Source: Tissierellales bacterium (GTDB lineage Bacteria; Bacillota; Clostridia; Tissierellales; Sedimentibacteraceae). From it: 64,000 nt of DNA. The position numbers were made by a program, and so were the translations under genes. This document shows, one piece after another, positions 14,760 through 24,181 of the stretch. Where the stretch lies: assembly GCA_018433765.1 (NCBI GenBank), contig JAHDQO010000002.1, positions 1 through 64,000 on the forward strand, given 5' to 3'. Positions within the stretch are counted from its first letter, which is position 1; every line of letters starts with the position of its first letter. Under the pieces are notes generated by a model that saw nothing but the letters and a program-made list of their open reading frames with translations, did not search any database and was not told the DNA's origin.

Positions 14760-15998
14760 ATGAAAAAGACTAGAAGTATTTTATTACTAACTGTATTGTT
14801 GCTTATGCTTATGACTACAGCAGCATTTGCAGATGCATCAGATTATGCAACAGCTAAGTGGGCATCAATAGAACTGGAAAACATTTTTGGGCAGCCTACA
14901 AAGATTGAGGTAACATTTACAGGTGTAGTTGGTCAGCAAATAAGTGATTGTACATGCAATACACCTGATATTGATGTGTTATATTACCCTGAAGCATGGG
15001 ATGTATGTTATGATAATGAATCAGATGCATATACTATGCTCGTAGGTGAAGAAGAAAAATCATTCACATTTGATGAGCTTAAAAAATATTTAAGCGAGAA
15101 TTATAAAACAGAACCGTTGGATGTAATAGCTATGGTAGATGATGGAACTATGACTACAAAATTGTTAGAAGGTTCTTCATATGATTCATTTCCAGGGGCT
15201 TATACTATTTTAGATGGTAAAACTACTGGAGATACACTTATTGTTGTTCCTAGTATGGGACAAGCTTATAGTACTAGTGTTTCTGAAGTAGGTAATTCTA
15301 GCGTAGAAAGTTTCGACGATCTTCCTGAAGGTCAAGAGTCTTTAGATTATATATATGAATTTATGAAATTAAATGATAAAGAGATAGGAATATGGATAGT
15401 ATCTGAAAATAAAGCTTCTGAACTTTTAAAACAACTAGAAACAGGAGTAAATGAAGAAGAAACTAATCCATTAGATACAGCAGATGAGTGGGCTAAATCA
15501 GAGTTAACAGCTGCAATAGAAGCTGGAATATCTACAGAAAGAATGACTAACTCAAATTATAAAGACAATGCAACTAGAGAAGAATTTTGTGAAATAGTAA
15601 TGAAAATGTATGATGGTTTAGGTGGACAAGAAGTAGTAGTTGAAGAAAATCCATTTACAGATACTACTGATGCTGAAACATTAAGAGCTAATAAAGCAGG
15701 TATTGTTAATGGCAGTGATGGTAAGTTTAATCCTAATGATAAGCTTACAAGACAAGAGCTTTGTACTATGATAATTAGAGCGTTAGGAAATGCAAGTGTA
15801 GAACTTGACAATACAAAAGAGTTTCAAAAAGAATATGCAGACATTGATAAAATAGATGATTGGGCTGTTGACAGTATGAAGATTTTAAATGGATACGATA
15901 TATATAAAGGTGACGGAACAAATCTTATTCCTACTGAAACAGTAGATAAACAAACAGCTGTAATATTACTTTATAGAACATTTAATATGTTTAAATAA
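14760..15998 (+). CDS. Secreted protein with C-terminal SLH domains
   Basis: Signal peptide of about 24 residues (KKTRS, hydrophobic core, A-F-A). Residues 25-225 are a domain I do not recognise; it has a C-T-C pair and is acidic. Residues about 232-412 carry three S-layer homology repeats (W-A-K-S-E-L-T-A-A-I-E-A-G, I-V-N-G-S-D-G-K-F-N-P-N-D-K-L-T-R-Q-E, and a degenerate third). Unlike the SLH protein at 6.2 kb, the anchor is at the C-terminus. AAAGGAG precedes the ATG. It is monocistronic, with its own promoter and a terminator shared with upp. Confidence 0.9.
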   Translation: MKKTRSILLLTVLLLMLMTTAAFADASDYATAKWASIELENIFGQPTKIEVTFTGVVGQQISDCTCNTPDIDVLYYPEAWDVCYDNESDAYTMLVGEEEKSFTFDELKKYLSENYKTEPLDVIAMVDDGTMTTKLLEGSSYDSFPGAYTILDGKTTGDTLIVVPSMGQAYSTSVSEVGNSSVESFDDLPEGQESLDYIYEFMKLNDKEIGIWIVSENKASELLKQLETGVNEEETNPLDTADEWAKSELTAAIEAGISTERMTNSNYKDNATREEFCEIVMKMYDGLGGQEVVVEENPFTDTTDAETLRANKAGIVNGSDGKFNPNDKLTRQELCTMIIRALGNASVELDNTKEFQKEYADIDKIDDWAVDSMKILNGYDIYKGDGTNLIPTETVDKQTAVILLYRTFNMFK

Positions 15999-16028
15999 TT
16001 ATTAAATTAAATATTATGTTATATAAAA

Positions 16029-16066
16029 AATTAACTGTCATAGTTTTTAACTAGACAGTTAATTTT
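16029..16066. terminator. Terminator between the SLH gene and upp
   Basis: An 11-bp stem (AATTAACTGTC with its complement) with a 14-base loop, T-run on the plus side and A-run before the stem. It serves the convergent pair. Confidence 0.75.
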
Positions 16067-16078
16067 TTAATTAAAAGT

Positions 16079-16708
16079 TTATTTTGTACCAAACAATCTA
16101 TCTCCTGCATCGCCTAAACCCGGATAGATATAACCTGTTTCATCAAATCCTTCATCAATAGCGGGAGTATATATTTCTACATCTGGATGTGCTTTTGTAA
16201 CTCTTTCAATTCCCTCAGGTGTGCATACAAGGTTCATTGATTTAATATTTCTTGCTCCATACTTCTTTAGTAACGATATAGCTCCTAGCATTGAACCTCC
16301 AGTTGATAACATTGGTTCAGTTATTATAACTATTCTGTTTTGTATATCACTAGGAAGTTTACAATAATACTCTACTGGTTCTAGAGTTTCTTCATTTCTA
16401 TAAATTCCTATATGGCCTACTTTTGCAGTAGGAATAAGATTTAACATTCCATCTACCATACCTAAACCAGCTCTTAGGACTGGAACTATAGCAACATCTT
16501 TCCCAGAAAGCATTTTACCTGTTGTTTTAGTTAATGGAGTTTCAACTGGAACATCTTCTAATGGAAAACTCCTAGTAACTTCATAAGCCATTAGCATAGC
16601 TATTTCACTAACTAATTCTCTAAAATCTTTTGAAGATGTATTTTTATCACGAAGCATTGTCAATTTGTGTTGAATTAATGGATGATCTAATAAAGTAACT
16701 TTTGACAT
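16079..16708 (-). CDS. upp: Uracil phosphoribosyltransferase
   Basis: Makes UMP from uracil and PRPP in pyrimidine salvage. 209 aa is the family length. The PRPP-binding segment is at about residues 127-140 ([12 protein letters not shown]; most relatives have D-P-M-L-A-T-G), and the uracil-binding C-terminus reads [24 protein letters not shown] precedes the ATG. There is Glu where the PRPP loop usually has Asp, a mild oddity. It stands alone, divergent from acpS. Confidence 0.95.
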   Translation of the reverse strand: MSKVTLLDHPLIQHKLTMLRDKNTSSKDFRELVSEIAMLMAYEVTRSFPLEDVPVETPLTKTTGKMLSGKDVAIVPVLRAGLGMVDGMLNLIPTAKVGHIGIYRNEETLEPVEYYCKLPSDIQNRIVIITEPMLSTGGSMLGAISLLKKYGARNIKSMNLVCTPEGIERVTKAHPDVEIYTPAIDEGFDETGYIYPGLGDAGDRLFGTK

Positions 16709-16878
16709 AATATTCCTCCTTGGTTAAACTTTGTGCCTGTGAAAATTTATATTGACAATAACATTATTATACATGACAATAATAATGTCAAATTAAATAT
16801 TAAAAAATATTGATAAAGCTTATTAAAATTAGTTAAAATATAAATTACTTGTTATTATTAAAATCTTAGGGTGATAGT

Positions 16879-18168
16879 ATGATTATTGGTACTGGAATTG
16901 ATATTATTGAAGTTAATAGAATAGAAAAAAATTTGAGCAATGAACGGTTTCTAAATAAAATATACACAAAACAAGAAATACAATATATAAAAAATAAGAA
17001 GATGAATGCACAGACAGCAGCAGGTATTTTTGCAGCAAAGGAAGCTGTATCAAAATGTTTAGGTACTGGAATTTCTAGTTTTTCTTGGACAGATATAGAA
17101 ATCAAAAAAAGCAGTAATGAAAAACCTTATATAGCTTTATATAATAATGCTTATAATATAGCAAATAGCAAAGGAATATATAAAATACATGTTTCAATTT
17201 CTCATATTAAAGAGACAGCGGTTGCTTGTGCTGTTTCAGAAGGAATATCAAAAGAGTTTAAAGAAATTAATACGATTAAAGAAAATCTCTTTACTTTCAG
17301 CAATGCTAATAAATATATACGAAAAAGAGAAAATGAAACACATAAAGGTACATATGGAAGAGTAGCTGTAATTGCAGGTAGCATAGGGATGTCTGGTGCT
17401 CCATATTTATCAAGTATGGCTGCTTTAAGAACAGGAAGTGGCTTAGTTTATACTATTGTGCCTCAAAGATTAGAGACAATATTATCTATTAAGCTTACTG
17501 AAGCCATAGTAAAACCAATTAAAGACGATAATTGTGGTTTTCTTACAAAAGAAAACATAAAAGATATTTATGATATTATAGAAAAATGCGATGTAGTGGT
17601 ATTAGGACCTGGAATAGGTACTAATAATCAAACCGCGGAGTTAGTTACTAACATAATTAAAGATACCGCTAAACCATTAATTATAGATGCTGATGGTCTA
17701 AATTGTATAATAGAGTGTGTTGATATACTAAAAAAACGACCGGGAAAAACTATAATAACGCCTCATCCTGGTGAAATGAGCAGACTACTGCATAAAAAAA
17801 ATATTAATTCAAAAAATAAAGTAATACTGGCAAGAGATTTTTCATATAAGTATAATGTAGTGACTGTTTTAAAAGGTCATAATACGGTTACTGCTTCACC
17901 AGATGGCAGTTATTTTATTAATAAAACTGGTAATGCAGGAATGGCTACAGCGGGAAGTGGAGATGTTTTAACAGGTATTATTGCATCATTAGTAGGACAG
18001 GGAATTGACTGTTTTGATGCTGCATCGTGCGGAGTCTTTATACATGGATTATCTGGTGATATAGGATCTTGCAAAATAGGTGAATATGGATTAATAGCTA
18101 GAGATATTATTGAACATATACCTTATGCAATAAAAAATATAATACAATTCGAGGGATTAGTTGAATAG
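16879..18168 (+). CDS. acpS-nnrD: Fusion of holo-ACP synthase and ADP-dependent NAD(P)H-hydrate dehydratase
   Basis: One 429-residue frame holds two enzymes. Residues 1-122 are a complete AcpS: G-T-G-I-D-I-I-E near the start and F-A-A-K-E-A near residue 55, with the metal and CoA residues in place; it puts phosphopantetheine on acyl carrier protein. Residues about 150-429 are NnrD (YjeF C-terminal domain), repairing hydrated NAD(P)H: A-G-S-x-G-M-S-G-A, G-P-G-I-G, T-P-H-P-G-E and N-x-G-N-A-G-M-A-T-A-G-S-G-D-V-L-T-G. The YjeF N-terminal epimerase normally fused to NnrD is absent. In many Clostridia acpS and nnr genes are separate neighbours. GGTGAT precedes the ATG. Confidence 0.92.
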   Translation: MIIGTGIDIIEVNRIEKNLSNERFLNKIYTKQEIQYIKNKKMNAQTAAGIFAAKEAVSKCLGTGISSFSWTDIEIKKSSNEKPYIALYNNAYNIANSKGIYKIHVSISHIKETAVACAVSEGISKEFKEINTIKENLFTFSNANKYIRKRENETHKGTYGRVAVIAGSIGMSGAPYLSSMAALRTGSGLVYTIVPQRLETILSIKLTEAIVKPIKDDNCGFLTKENIKDIYDIIEKCDVVVLGPGIGTNNQTAELVTNIIKDTAKPLIIDADGLNCIIECVDILKKRPGKTIITPHPGEMSRLLHKKNINSKNKVILARDFSYKYNVVTVLKGHNTVTASPDGSYFINKTGNAGMATAGSGDVLTGIIASLVGQGIDCFDAASCGVFIHGLSGDIGSCKIGEYGLIARDIIEHIPYAIKNIIQFEGLVE

Positions 18169-18706
18169 AGTAATTTTTTTATTAATTAGTGTAATAATTA
18201 TTATGGCTGGATGCAGTAGTAAAAATAATTCACAATTTATTTCTCCTCAGAATTATTATTCTGAAGCTGAGCTAAATGTATTGAGTGAAAATTCTCAGAA
18301 TAAATATAATCTGAAAATGTATCATAGTTTAGATAAATATAAAATTATTATAAACAATGGTACAGCACAATGGGATATAACTTATGATGGTGTGAATTGT
18401 AAAATGTCTAATACCAAATTTGAGAATAGCCCTATTTTATTGAGAAATATGAAGTTATTAGATGAATTAATATGTGAAGTAGACTTATCTAAATTTGATG
18501 GATTAACTTATAAAAATTGTAAAGATATAAGATATTGTGTTAATGATTTAAGATACGTTTTGCAATTGGATGAAGAAAGTTATTATCCTAAAGTTATATC
18601 TGTCTATAGAGATAATCAATTAATTAAAAAAATAAATTATACACTTTTTGATACGGATAATTATGATGCTATTTATAACATAACAGATGATATTGTAGTT
18701 TATTGA
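18161..18706 (+). CDS. Putative lipoprotein, unknown function
   Basis: The 181-residue product starts with a lipoprotein signal ending M-A-G-C, followed by a Ser/Asn-rich stretch. The rest alternates beta strands, as in LolA-like or germination-type lipoproteins, but I see no firm match. The start is TTG, overlapping the stop of the acpS-nnrD gene by 8 bases, with GAGGG just upstream, so translation is coupled. The EndoAI/EndoA pair follows after 136 bp. Confidence 0.75.
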   Translation: MNRVIFLLISVIIIMAGCSSKNNSQFISPQNYYSEAELNVLSENSQNKYNLKMYHSLDKYKIIINNGTAQWDITYDGVNCKMSNTKFENSPILLRNMKLLDELICEVDLSKFDGLTYKNCKDIRYCVNDLRYVLQLDEESYYPKVISVYRDNQLIKKINYTLFDTDNYDAIYNITDDIVVY

Positions 18707-18842
18707 AATATTAGGGAAATATATTGTATAATTGAATATTTTACCATGAATAATCAGACTTAAATATGATAAAATCAAATGTATATATTTTTTGTTGATA
18801 AATATAATAATATTATACCTATTACTATTCGAGGTGAAGATT

Positions 18843-19112
18843 TTGAATAAAAAAATATTAGTTTCTATTCCAGAGCATCTTTTGAAAGATTTAGATTTAG
18901 CAGTAAAATATGAAAAAACGAATAGAAGTGATTTTATAAGAAAGGCTGTAAAACTATACTTAAAGGAAAAAAGAAAAATGGAAATTAGAGAGAAAATGGA
19001 AATAGGATATTTAGAAATGAGCGGCATTTATAATAGCATATCAGAAGAGGATTCTCAAGGTGAATATGAGGATTTTCTAAGCTATGAAACTCAATTATTG
19101 GGAAGTGAATAA
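18843..19112 (+). CDS. Ribbon-helix-helix antitoxin, EndoAI type
   Basis: The antitoxin partner of EndoA/MazF. Residues 1-45 form a CopG/MetJ ribbon-helix-helix DNA-binding domain ([15 protein letters not shown], then R-S-D-F-I-R-K-A-V); the acidic C-terminal part should wrap the toxin. The TTG at 18843 is chosen because GAGGTG precedes it at a normal distance; the frame extends upstream to 18792 without a ribosome site. It ends one base before the toxin start, so the two are translated together. Confidence 0.88.
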   Translation: MNKKILVSIPEHLLKDLDLAVKYEKTNRSDFIRKAVKLYLKEKRKMEIREKMEIGYLEMSGIYNSISEEDSQGEYEDFLSYETQLLGSE

Positions 19113-19113
19113 T

Positions 19114-19464
19114 TTGATAGTAAAAAGGGGAGATGTATATTACGCAGATTTGAGTCCTGTTATTGGCTCAGAACAGGGGGGAGTAAGGCCGGTTTTAATC
19201 GTTCAAAACGATTTAGGAAACAAATACAGTCCTACAGTTGTTGTTTCTGCAATTACATCACAAATTAATAAAGCAAAATTACCTACACATATTGAAATTA
19301 GTGCTAAAGACTTTGGATTGCCAAGAGATTCAGTTGTACTATTAGAACAAATAAGGACTATAGATAAAAAAAGGTTAAAAGAAAAGATAGGAAAATTCAA
19401 CAACACACTTATGACAGAAGTTGATGAATGTTTAAAAATAAGCCTTGGATTAATAGAATTTTAA
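19114..19464 (+). CDS. ndoA: EndoA/MazF-type endoribonuclease toxin
   Basis: Sequence-specific mRNA interferase of 116 aa, the same length as Bacillus EndoA and very close to it by eye: [15 protein letters not shown], then S-E-Q-G-G-V-R-P-V with the catalytic arginine, V-V-S-A-I-T-S-Q, and L-L-E-Q-I-R-T-I-D. The start is TTG at 19114, one base after the antitoxin stop, with GGGAAGTGA upstream; the ATG at 19084 lies inside the antitoxin gene. Chromosomal EndoA modules commonly lie near acpS in Firmicutes, as here, although alr is missing. Confidence 0.95.
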   Translation: MIVKRGDVYYADLSPVIGSEQGGVRPVLIVQNDLGNKYSPTVVVSAITSQINKAKLPTHIEISAKDFGLPRDSVVLLEQIRTIDKKRLKEKIGKFNNTLMTEVDECLKISLGLIEF

Positions 19465-19503
19465 AAAAGCAGAATGTTATTTTATAGTAACATTCTGCTT
19501 TTT
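19465..19503. terminator. Bidirectional terminator after ndoA
   Basis: A 15-bp stem (AAAAGCAGAATGTTA with its complement) with an 8-base loop, A-run before and T-run after. Shared by the convergent gene on the minus strand. Confidence 0.88.
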
Positions 19504-19505
19504 GA

Positions 19506-20018
19506 TTATTCAATTATAGTATAGCTACCTCTTATCATTAAAAACACATTACTTTCTACATATATTCCTCTGCCATCACTTCGCGGCACAATTATCAAAT
19601 GATTTAAAGGCACAGGAGTTCCTTGTGTTAGGTCTTTAGCATCTGTTATATCTGATAAACCATCAACCCCATTATCAATTGCAAAGGCTTCACCACTACG
19701 TATTATAATTTCTGCTCCTGCATCAGCTATTATTTTTTGACCAACATTAATTTCTACAACTTCAAATACACTTCCACCAGATTGGTTTACAGTTTCTAAT
19801 TTTTTATTGAGATTTTCTATTTGTATTGCTTGTTGGCTAGTTGTTTCATTTTGCTTAGTTATGGCTCTATCAACATAATTAACTAAATCGTTTAATCTAT
19901 ACTCTAAATAGCTTAAAACAACTATAGGATCATCATTATCACCGGGTTCAGCAGTTATTGTTAACGATGAGAATAAAACAACTGCAATTAGTAATAATAT
20001 TAGAAAAACTTTTTTCAA
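19506..20018 (-). CDS. Secreted or membrane-anchored protein, unknown function
   Basis: A 170-residue protein with an N-terminal signal sequence (L-K-K-V-F followed by about 17 hydrophobic residues and S-S-L-T-I-T-A-E). Residues 30-85 are likely helical and coiled (E-N-L-N-K-K-L-E-T-V), then a compact Gly- and Ile-rich beta domain (V-G-Q-K-I-I-A-D-A-G-A-E-I-I-I-R-S-G-E-A). I do not know the function. The start is TTG at 20018, with GGAG 8 bases upstream. It is divergent from the DUF5693-csaB-tagA group, which suggests an envelope role. Confidence 0.75.
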   Translation of the reverse strand: MKKVFLILLLIAVVLFSSLTITAEPGDNDDPIVVLSYLEYRLNDLVNYVDRAITKQNETTSQQAIQIENLNKKLETVNQSGGSVFEVVEINVGQKIIADAGAEIIIRSGEAFAIDNGVDGLSDITDAKDLTQGTPVPLNHLIIVPRSDGRGIYVESNVFLMIRGSYTIIE

Positions 20019-20193
20019 AACATCAACTCCATTCGACAAATTATACTTTTTATTTTAAATGAAAAATAGTAAATATTCAATAAATAAATTAAAGGTATTT
20101 TTTAATAATTTTTAATGGTAACTGAGTTGAAAGTTTGATATAATTATTAACTGGCAAAATAAATTATAGCAAAATAAATAAAAGGAGTTAAGT

Positions 20194-22329
20194 ATGAAAC
20201 AAAATAAGATAGTAATAATAGTCATTTGTTTTAGTATATTAATTGCATTCTTTACAGCTTTTCAAAGAGTTCAAATAGAAAAAGATTACAAGGTAGCTGA
20301 AATTACAATTGATTACAATGAAATTGAAAATCTTGCAGAAAATTCAAATGAATCTATTGAATGGTGGTTAACTAATTTCAATGATATGGGTGCTGCTTCT
20401 ACTGCTATTCAAGAAGAAACAGTTAACACAATTGTTAAAAAAGGAGAATCAATAAGGGCTGAAACCGTTATTGAAGCAATCAAAAGATACAATTGGGAAG
20501 AAGAATACAGCAATGATGTAGTTGAAGCTATAAAGAATGATGAAATAGATAAATATGATGGATTATTGACCATTAATAAAAAAAATCTATATGAATTTAT
20601 TGTACAAGGTTTAAAAGATAGGTATACAACTGAATTTTATAAAACCTATGAATCTGATAATGCTTTTTATATAGTTTTAGATGGAACAGCTGATGATTTA
20701 TTTTATGGAAATATAAGTAAAGCATATGATAGCTTAGGTGATGGTGTATACGAAGAACAGAAAGTTGTAGATTCAAGATTATTTAACATCGGAATAGGAT
20801 ATGATTCTACCAAGATAGATTTAGCTAAAAAAGTTGGATTAGATGTTATTTTAAGACCTATTAATTATAAAAATAATAATGAATATGCTGTTGATACATA
20901 TATAAAAGAAAATGAGAGATATAATATTACACCTAGATTGTATATTCCACATGGTAAAGAAGTTTTAGGATATCCTGATAATAATGATGAACTTGTTAAA
21001 TACATCAATGATAAAAATATTATTCCTGCAATGATAGAAACATCAAACCAAAGGGGAAATAATGAGCAGGATGGTCTTTATGAACTAGTTGAAAATTCAA
21101 ATTATGAAGCAGTTAGAGCTTTTACTATGTGGGACTGGATTAGAGTAAGATATAAGTTTTATAATTATGATGGTGCAGAAGAAATTGAGAATTCTATGTA
21201 TCGTGCAATAACAGAAAGAAATATTAGATTAATATATTTTAAACCATTTCTTGAAGGAGATAATAAATATTTAACTGATATAGATGAATATGGAAAAACT
21301 TTTGATAATTTAGCTGATAGGTTATCAGTACATAATATTGAAATTGGTAAGCTAAAACCTATAAAAGAATACCATATTGGAAATTTTAGAATTTTCTTAT
21401 TATGCATAGGTATTGCTTTGGCTGGAGCATATTTATTTAATAAGTTGTTTAATGTTAAAAAAATTGGTAATATTATTTATATATTAGCTATACTTGCTTC
21501 TTTTGTACCATTTGTTATGAGAGGTATTGCAGAAAAAGGTTTTTCATTGGGTGCAGCAGTTATTTTCTCAGGTTTAGCAGTATATTATTTAGCTGTAAAA
21601 ATAAAAGAAATATATGATTCAAAAGAAGAAATAAGTACAACTAAAAATATTACTAAATCTATTAAAATATTATTAATTACTAGTGCGATATCACTTATTG
21701 GAGCACTATATGTAGTTTCTATACTTAGTGATGTTAAATATATGCTTGAAATGGACATTTTTAGGGGGGTAAAATTAGCTCAACTTGTGCCATTTGCAAT
21801 ATTTATAATTGCTTACATTATACTATTTTTAAATCCTAGGGATGAAAAAAATGCAGGTGGATTAGTTAAAACATCTGTGAAAATACTTAACAAAGATGTA
21901 AAAGTATATTATGTAGTGGTGCTTATTATAATAGCAGCTGTAGGATATATTTATATATCTAGAACTGGTCACGAAACTAGTGTCCAACCATCTGATTTAG
22001 AAATGATTTTTAGAAACTTTATGGAAAACACTCTTATAGCACGACCTAGATTAAAAGAATTTTTATTAGCTTTCCCAGCAATATTTGCTGCAGTTTTTGT
22101 TGCTAATAAAAAAATGCCAACACTTACATTTATATTTATGCTAATTGCTGTAATGGGAACTTCATCAATTATAAATTCATTTTGTCATATAAGAACCCCT
22201 ATATATTTATCATCTGTTAGAACTGCTATATCTGTAGGATTTGGAATAATTATAGGATGTGTAGTAGTATTTGTATTAAAGTTACTATATAAATTATATA
22301 TTAAACTAATGGAGTATATAAGTGAATAA
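20194..22329 (+). CDS. DUF5693-family polytopic membrane protein
   Basis: 711 residues: one N-terminal membrane helix, an extracellular domain of about 370 residues, and then some eight or nine membrane helices to the C-terminus. Proteins of this layout sit directly before csaB in many Firmicutes and carry the label DUF5693; I infer a role with wall polymer or S-layer anchoring from that context only. AAAGGAG precedes the ATG. The stop overlaps the csaB start by 8 bases, so the genes are coupled. Confidence 0.82.
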   Translation: MKQNKIVIIVICFSILIAFFTAFQRVQIEKDYKVAEITIDYNEIENLAENSNESIEWWLTNFNDMGAASTAIQEETVNTIVKKGESIRAETVIEAIKRYNWEEEYSNDVVEAIKNDEIDKYDGLLTINKKNLYEFIVQGLKDRYTTEFYKTYESDNAFYIVLDGTADDLFYGNISKAYDSLGDGVYEEQKVVDSRLFNIGIGYDSTKIDLAKKVGLDVILRPINYKNNNEYAVDTYIKENERYNITPRLYIPHGKEVLGYPDNNDELVKYINDKNIIPAMIETSNQRGNNEQDGLYELVENSNYEAVRAFTMWDWIRVRYKFYNYDGAEEIENSMYRAITERNIRLIYFKPFLEGDNKYLTDIDEYGKTFDNLADRLSVHNIEIGKLKPIKEYHIGNFRIFLLCIGIALAGAYLFNKLFNVKKIGNIIYILAILASFVPFVMRGIAEKGFSLGAAVIFSGLAVYYLAVKIKEIYDSKEEISTTKNITKSIKILLITSAISLIGALYVVSILSDVKYMLEMDIFRGVKLAQLVPFAIFIIAYIILFLNPRDEKNAGGLVKTSVKILNKDVKVYYVVVLIIIAAVGYIYISRTGHETSVQPSDLEMIFRNFMENTLIARPRLKEFLLAFPAIFAAVFVANKKMPTLTFIFMLIAVMGTSSIINSFCHIRTPIYLSSVRTAISVGFGIIIGCVVVFVLKLLYKLYIKLMEYISE

Positions 22330-23377
22330 AATTTTATTAGCAGGTTATTATGGTTACGGTAATATAGGGGATGAAGCTATACTTGAAATGGTTTTAAAGC
22401 AGTTATGTGAAATAACCAGTATTAATAATATAACAGTTTTGTCAGGCAATCCTGGAGTTACTTCTGAAAAATATAAAATTAAATCAATATATAGGTATAA
22501 TTTGCTTAAGCTTATAAAAGAATTAGTTAAGAGTGATATACTTGTTGTAGGTGGAGGAAGTTTACTACAGGATGTTACAAGCAAGAGGAGTATTCATTAT
22601 TATCTATTTATTGTTAAAGCTGCACAGTTATTTAAAAAGAAAGTTGTTATGCTCAGTCAAGGAATAGGACCAATAAATAATAAGTTTAATAATAAGATTA
22701 CTGCTTCTATTTTAAAAAAGGTAGATTATATAACAGTAAGAGATAATAATTCTAAAACAATTATTGAAAATATGGGTGTTAATAAAAATAAAATATTTTT
22801 TTCAGCAGATCCTGTTATAAATTTCAAGTATAATTTAGAGAAATTAAGAACTAAAGCAGATGATATTAAGGTATGTTTTTCATTACGTGAATGGGGAGAT
22901 AGTATTATTGTAAATGAAATATGTGATTTAATAAATAAATATGAAGATAGTAATATATCTTTTTATTTCATACCTTTTCATTATAGTGAGGATATAGAGT
23001 TAATAAATAAATTTGAAAAAAAATTAGGAAAAAGATGTTTTTATATTAAAGAGAAATTGTCAGCTGAAGATGTTTATAAATTAATAGGAGGAATGGATTT
23101 ACTAATAGGTGTTAGGCTGCATTCTTTAATTTTTGCAGCTTCAGCAGGTATTCCGTTCATTTCAATATCATATGATCCTAAAATTGATTATTTCATGGAA
23201 AATTTAGGTATGGATGTATTTTGCAATATAAAGGATTTGAAATGCAATAATTTATATGAAGAAGTAAATCATAAATTAAGTAATTTAGAAAGTGAAAAAT
23301 TGATATTAAGAGAAAGAGTTAAAGAATTAGAAAAAACAACATCTGTAAATAAAGATATATTAAAAAAAATAATGTAA
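22322..23377 (+). CDS. csaB: Polysaccharide pyruvyl transferase CsaB
   Basis: Adds ketal pyruvate to the secondary wall polymer, creating the binding site for SLH domains. The 351-residue frame has the family start L-A-G-Y-Y-G-Y-G-N-I-G-D-E-A, then V-V-G-G-G-S-L-L-Q-D, S-Q-G-I-G-P, and G-V-R-L-H-S-L-I-F-A-A near residue 260. The start is GTG with GGAG 8 bases upstream. The two SLH proteins at 6.2 and 14.8 kb are the obvious clients. Confidence 0.93.
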   Translation: MNKILLAGYYGYGNIGDEAILEMVLKQLCEITSINNITVLSGNPGVTSEKYKIKSIYRYNLLKLIKELVKSDILVVGGGSLLQDVTSKRSIHYYLFIVKAAQLFKKKVVMLSQGIGPINNKFNNKITASILKKVDYITVRDNNSKTIIENMGVNKNKIFFSADPVINFKYNLEKLRTKADDIKVCFSLREWGDSIIVNEICDLINKYEDSNISFYFIPFHYSEDIELINKFEKKLGKRCFYIKEKLSAEDVYKLIGGMDLLIGVRLHSLIFAASAGIPFISISYDPKIDYFMENLGMDVFCNIKDLKCNNLYEEVNHKLSNLESEKLILRERVKELEKTTSVNKDILKKIM

Positions 23378-23391
23378 GTTATGGTGAACAA

Positions 23392-24168
23392 ATGGATAAA
23401 ATTTATATAATGAATGTAAAAATAAATAATGTAACTCTTCAAGAAGCAGTAGAAAAAATTGAAAATCAAATTAAAATAGGTAGTAAATATAGTATATATA
23501 CACCTAATACTGAAATTGTAATGATGTGTCAAAAGGATAAAGAATTTTTAAAATATATTAATAATGGTGATATGGTTATCCCTGATGGTATAGGATTGGT
23601 GTATGCTTCTAAAATAAAAAAATTGCCTTTGAAAGAAAGAACAGCTGGATATGATCTATCAATAAAGTTATTAGAAATTGCAAATAACAATAAATTGAAA
23701 TTGTATATGATTGGTGGAAAACCAGGAGTAACAGATAAGGCTGCTAAGAATATAAAACTAAAATTTCCTGACATAAATATTTGCGGCTATAAACATGGTT
23801 ATTTTAAAGGTACTCATTTAGATATGAATGGTCACGAGGAAGAACTTGAAGTAATTAATGATATTAATGAAAAATCACCTGATATTTTATTTGTAGGATT
23901 TGGAGCGAAAAAACAAGAAAAATGGATAGAATATAACAAAAATAAAATTAATGCAACAATAATTATAGGCAATGGTGGTACAATAGATGGTATTGCTGGA
24001 AATGTGAAAAGAGCTCCTGATATATTTATAAAACTTGGTTTAGAGTGGTTTTACAGATTAATTAAAGATCCTAAACGTATAAAAAGACAAATAGTTCTAC
24101 CAATTTTCATGTTAAAAATAATATTTGGAGATAAAAATATTGTTAGGAAAGCAGAGCAAAAAGTATAA
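23392..24168 (+). CDS. tagA: WecG/TagA/CpsF-family glycosyltransferase
   Basis: Transfers ManNAc (or a related sugar) to undecaprenyl-PP-GlcNAc, an early step in making a wall polymer linkage unit. 258 aa with the family pattern: Y-T-P-N-T-E-I-V, V-I-P-D-G-I-G-L-V, R-T-A-G-Y-D-L, I-G-G-K-P-G-V, P-D-I-L-F-V-G-F-G-A-K-K-Q-E-K-W-I and G-N-G-G-T-I-D-G-I-A-G. Next to csaB it probably makes the polymer that CsaB pyruvylates. GGTGA lies 5 bases before the ATG. Confidence 0.9.
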   Translation: MDKIYIMNVKINNVTLQEAVEKIENQIKIGSKYSIYTPNTEIVMMCQKDKEFLKYINNGDMVIPDGIGLVYASKIKKLPLKERTAGYDLSIKLLEIANNNKLKLYMIGGKPGVTDKAAKNIKLKFPDINICGYKHGYFKGTHLDMNGHEEELEVINDINEKSPDILFVGFGAKKQEKWIEYNKNKINATIIIGNGGTIDGIAGNVKRAPDIFIKLGLEWFYRLIKDPKRIKRQIVLPIFMLKIIFGDKNIVRKAEQKV

Positions 24169-24181
24169 GGAGGAGGAAAAA

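Noticed and set aside
18620-19027. 135-codon minus-strand frame
   Set aside because: Covers the end of a lipoprotein gene, the EndoAI promoter gap and the antitoxin gene in antisense; no ribosome site.
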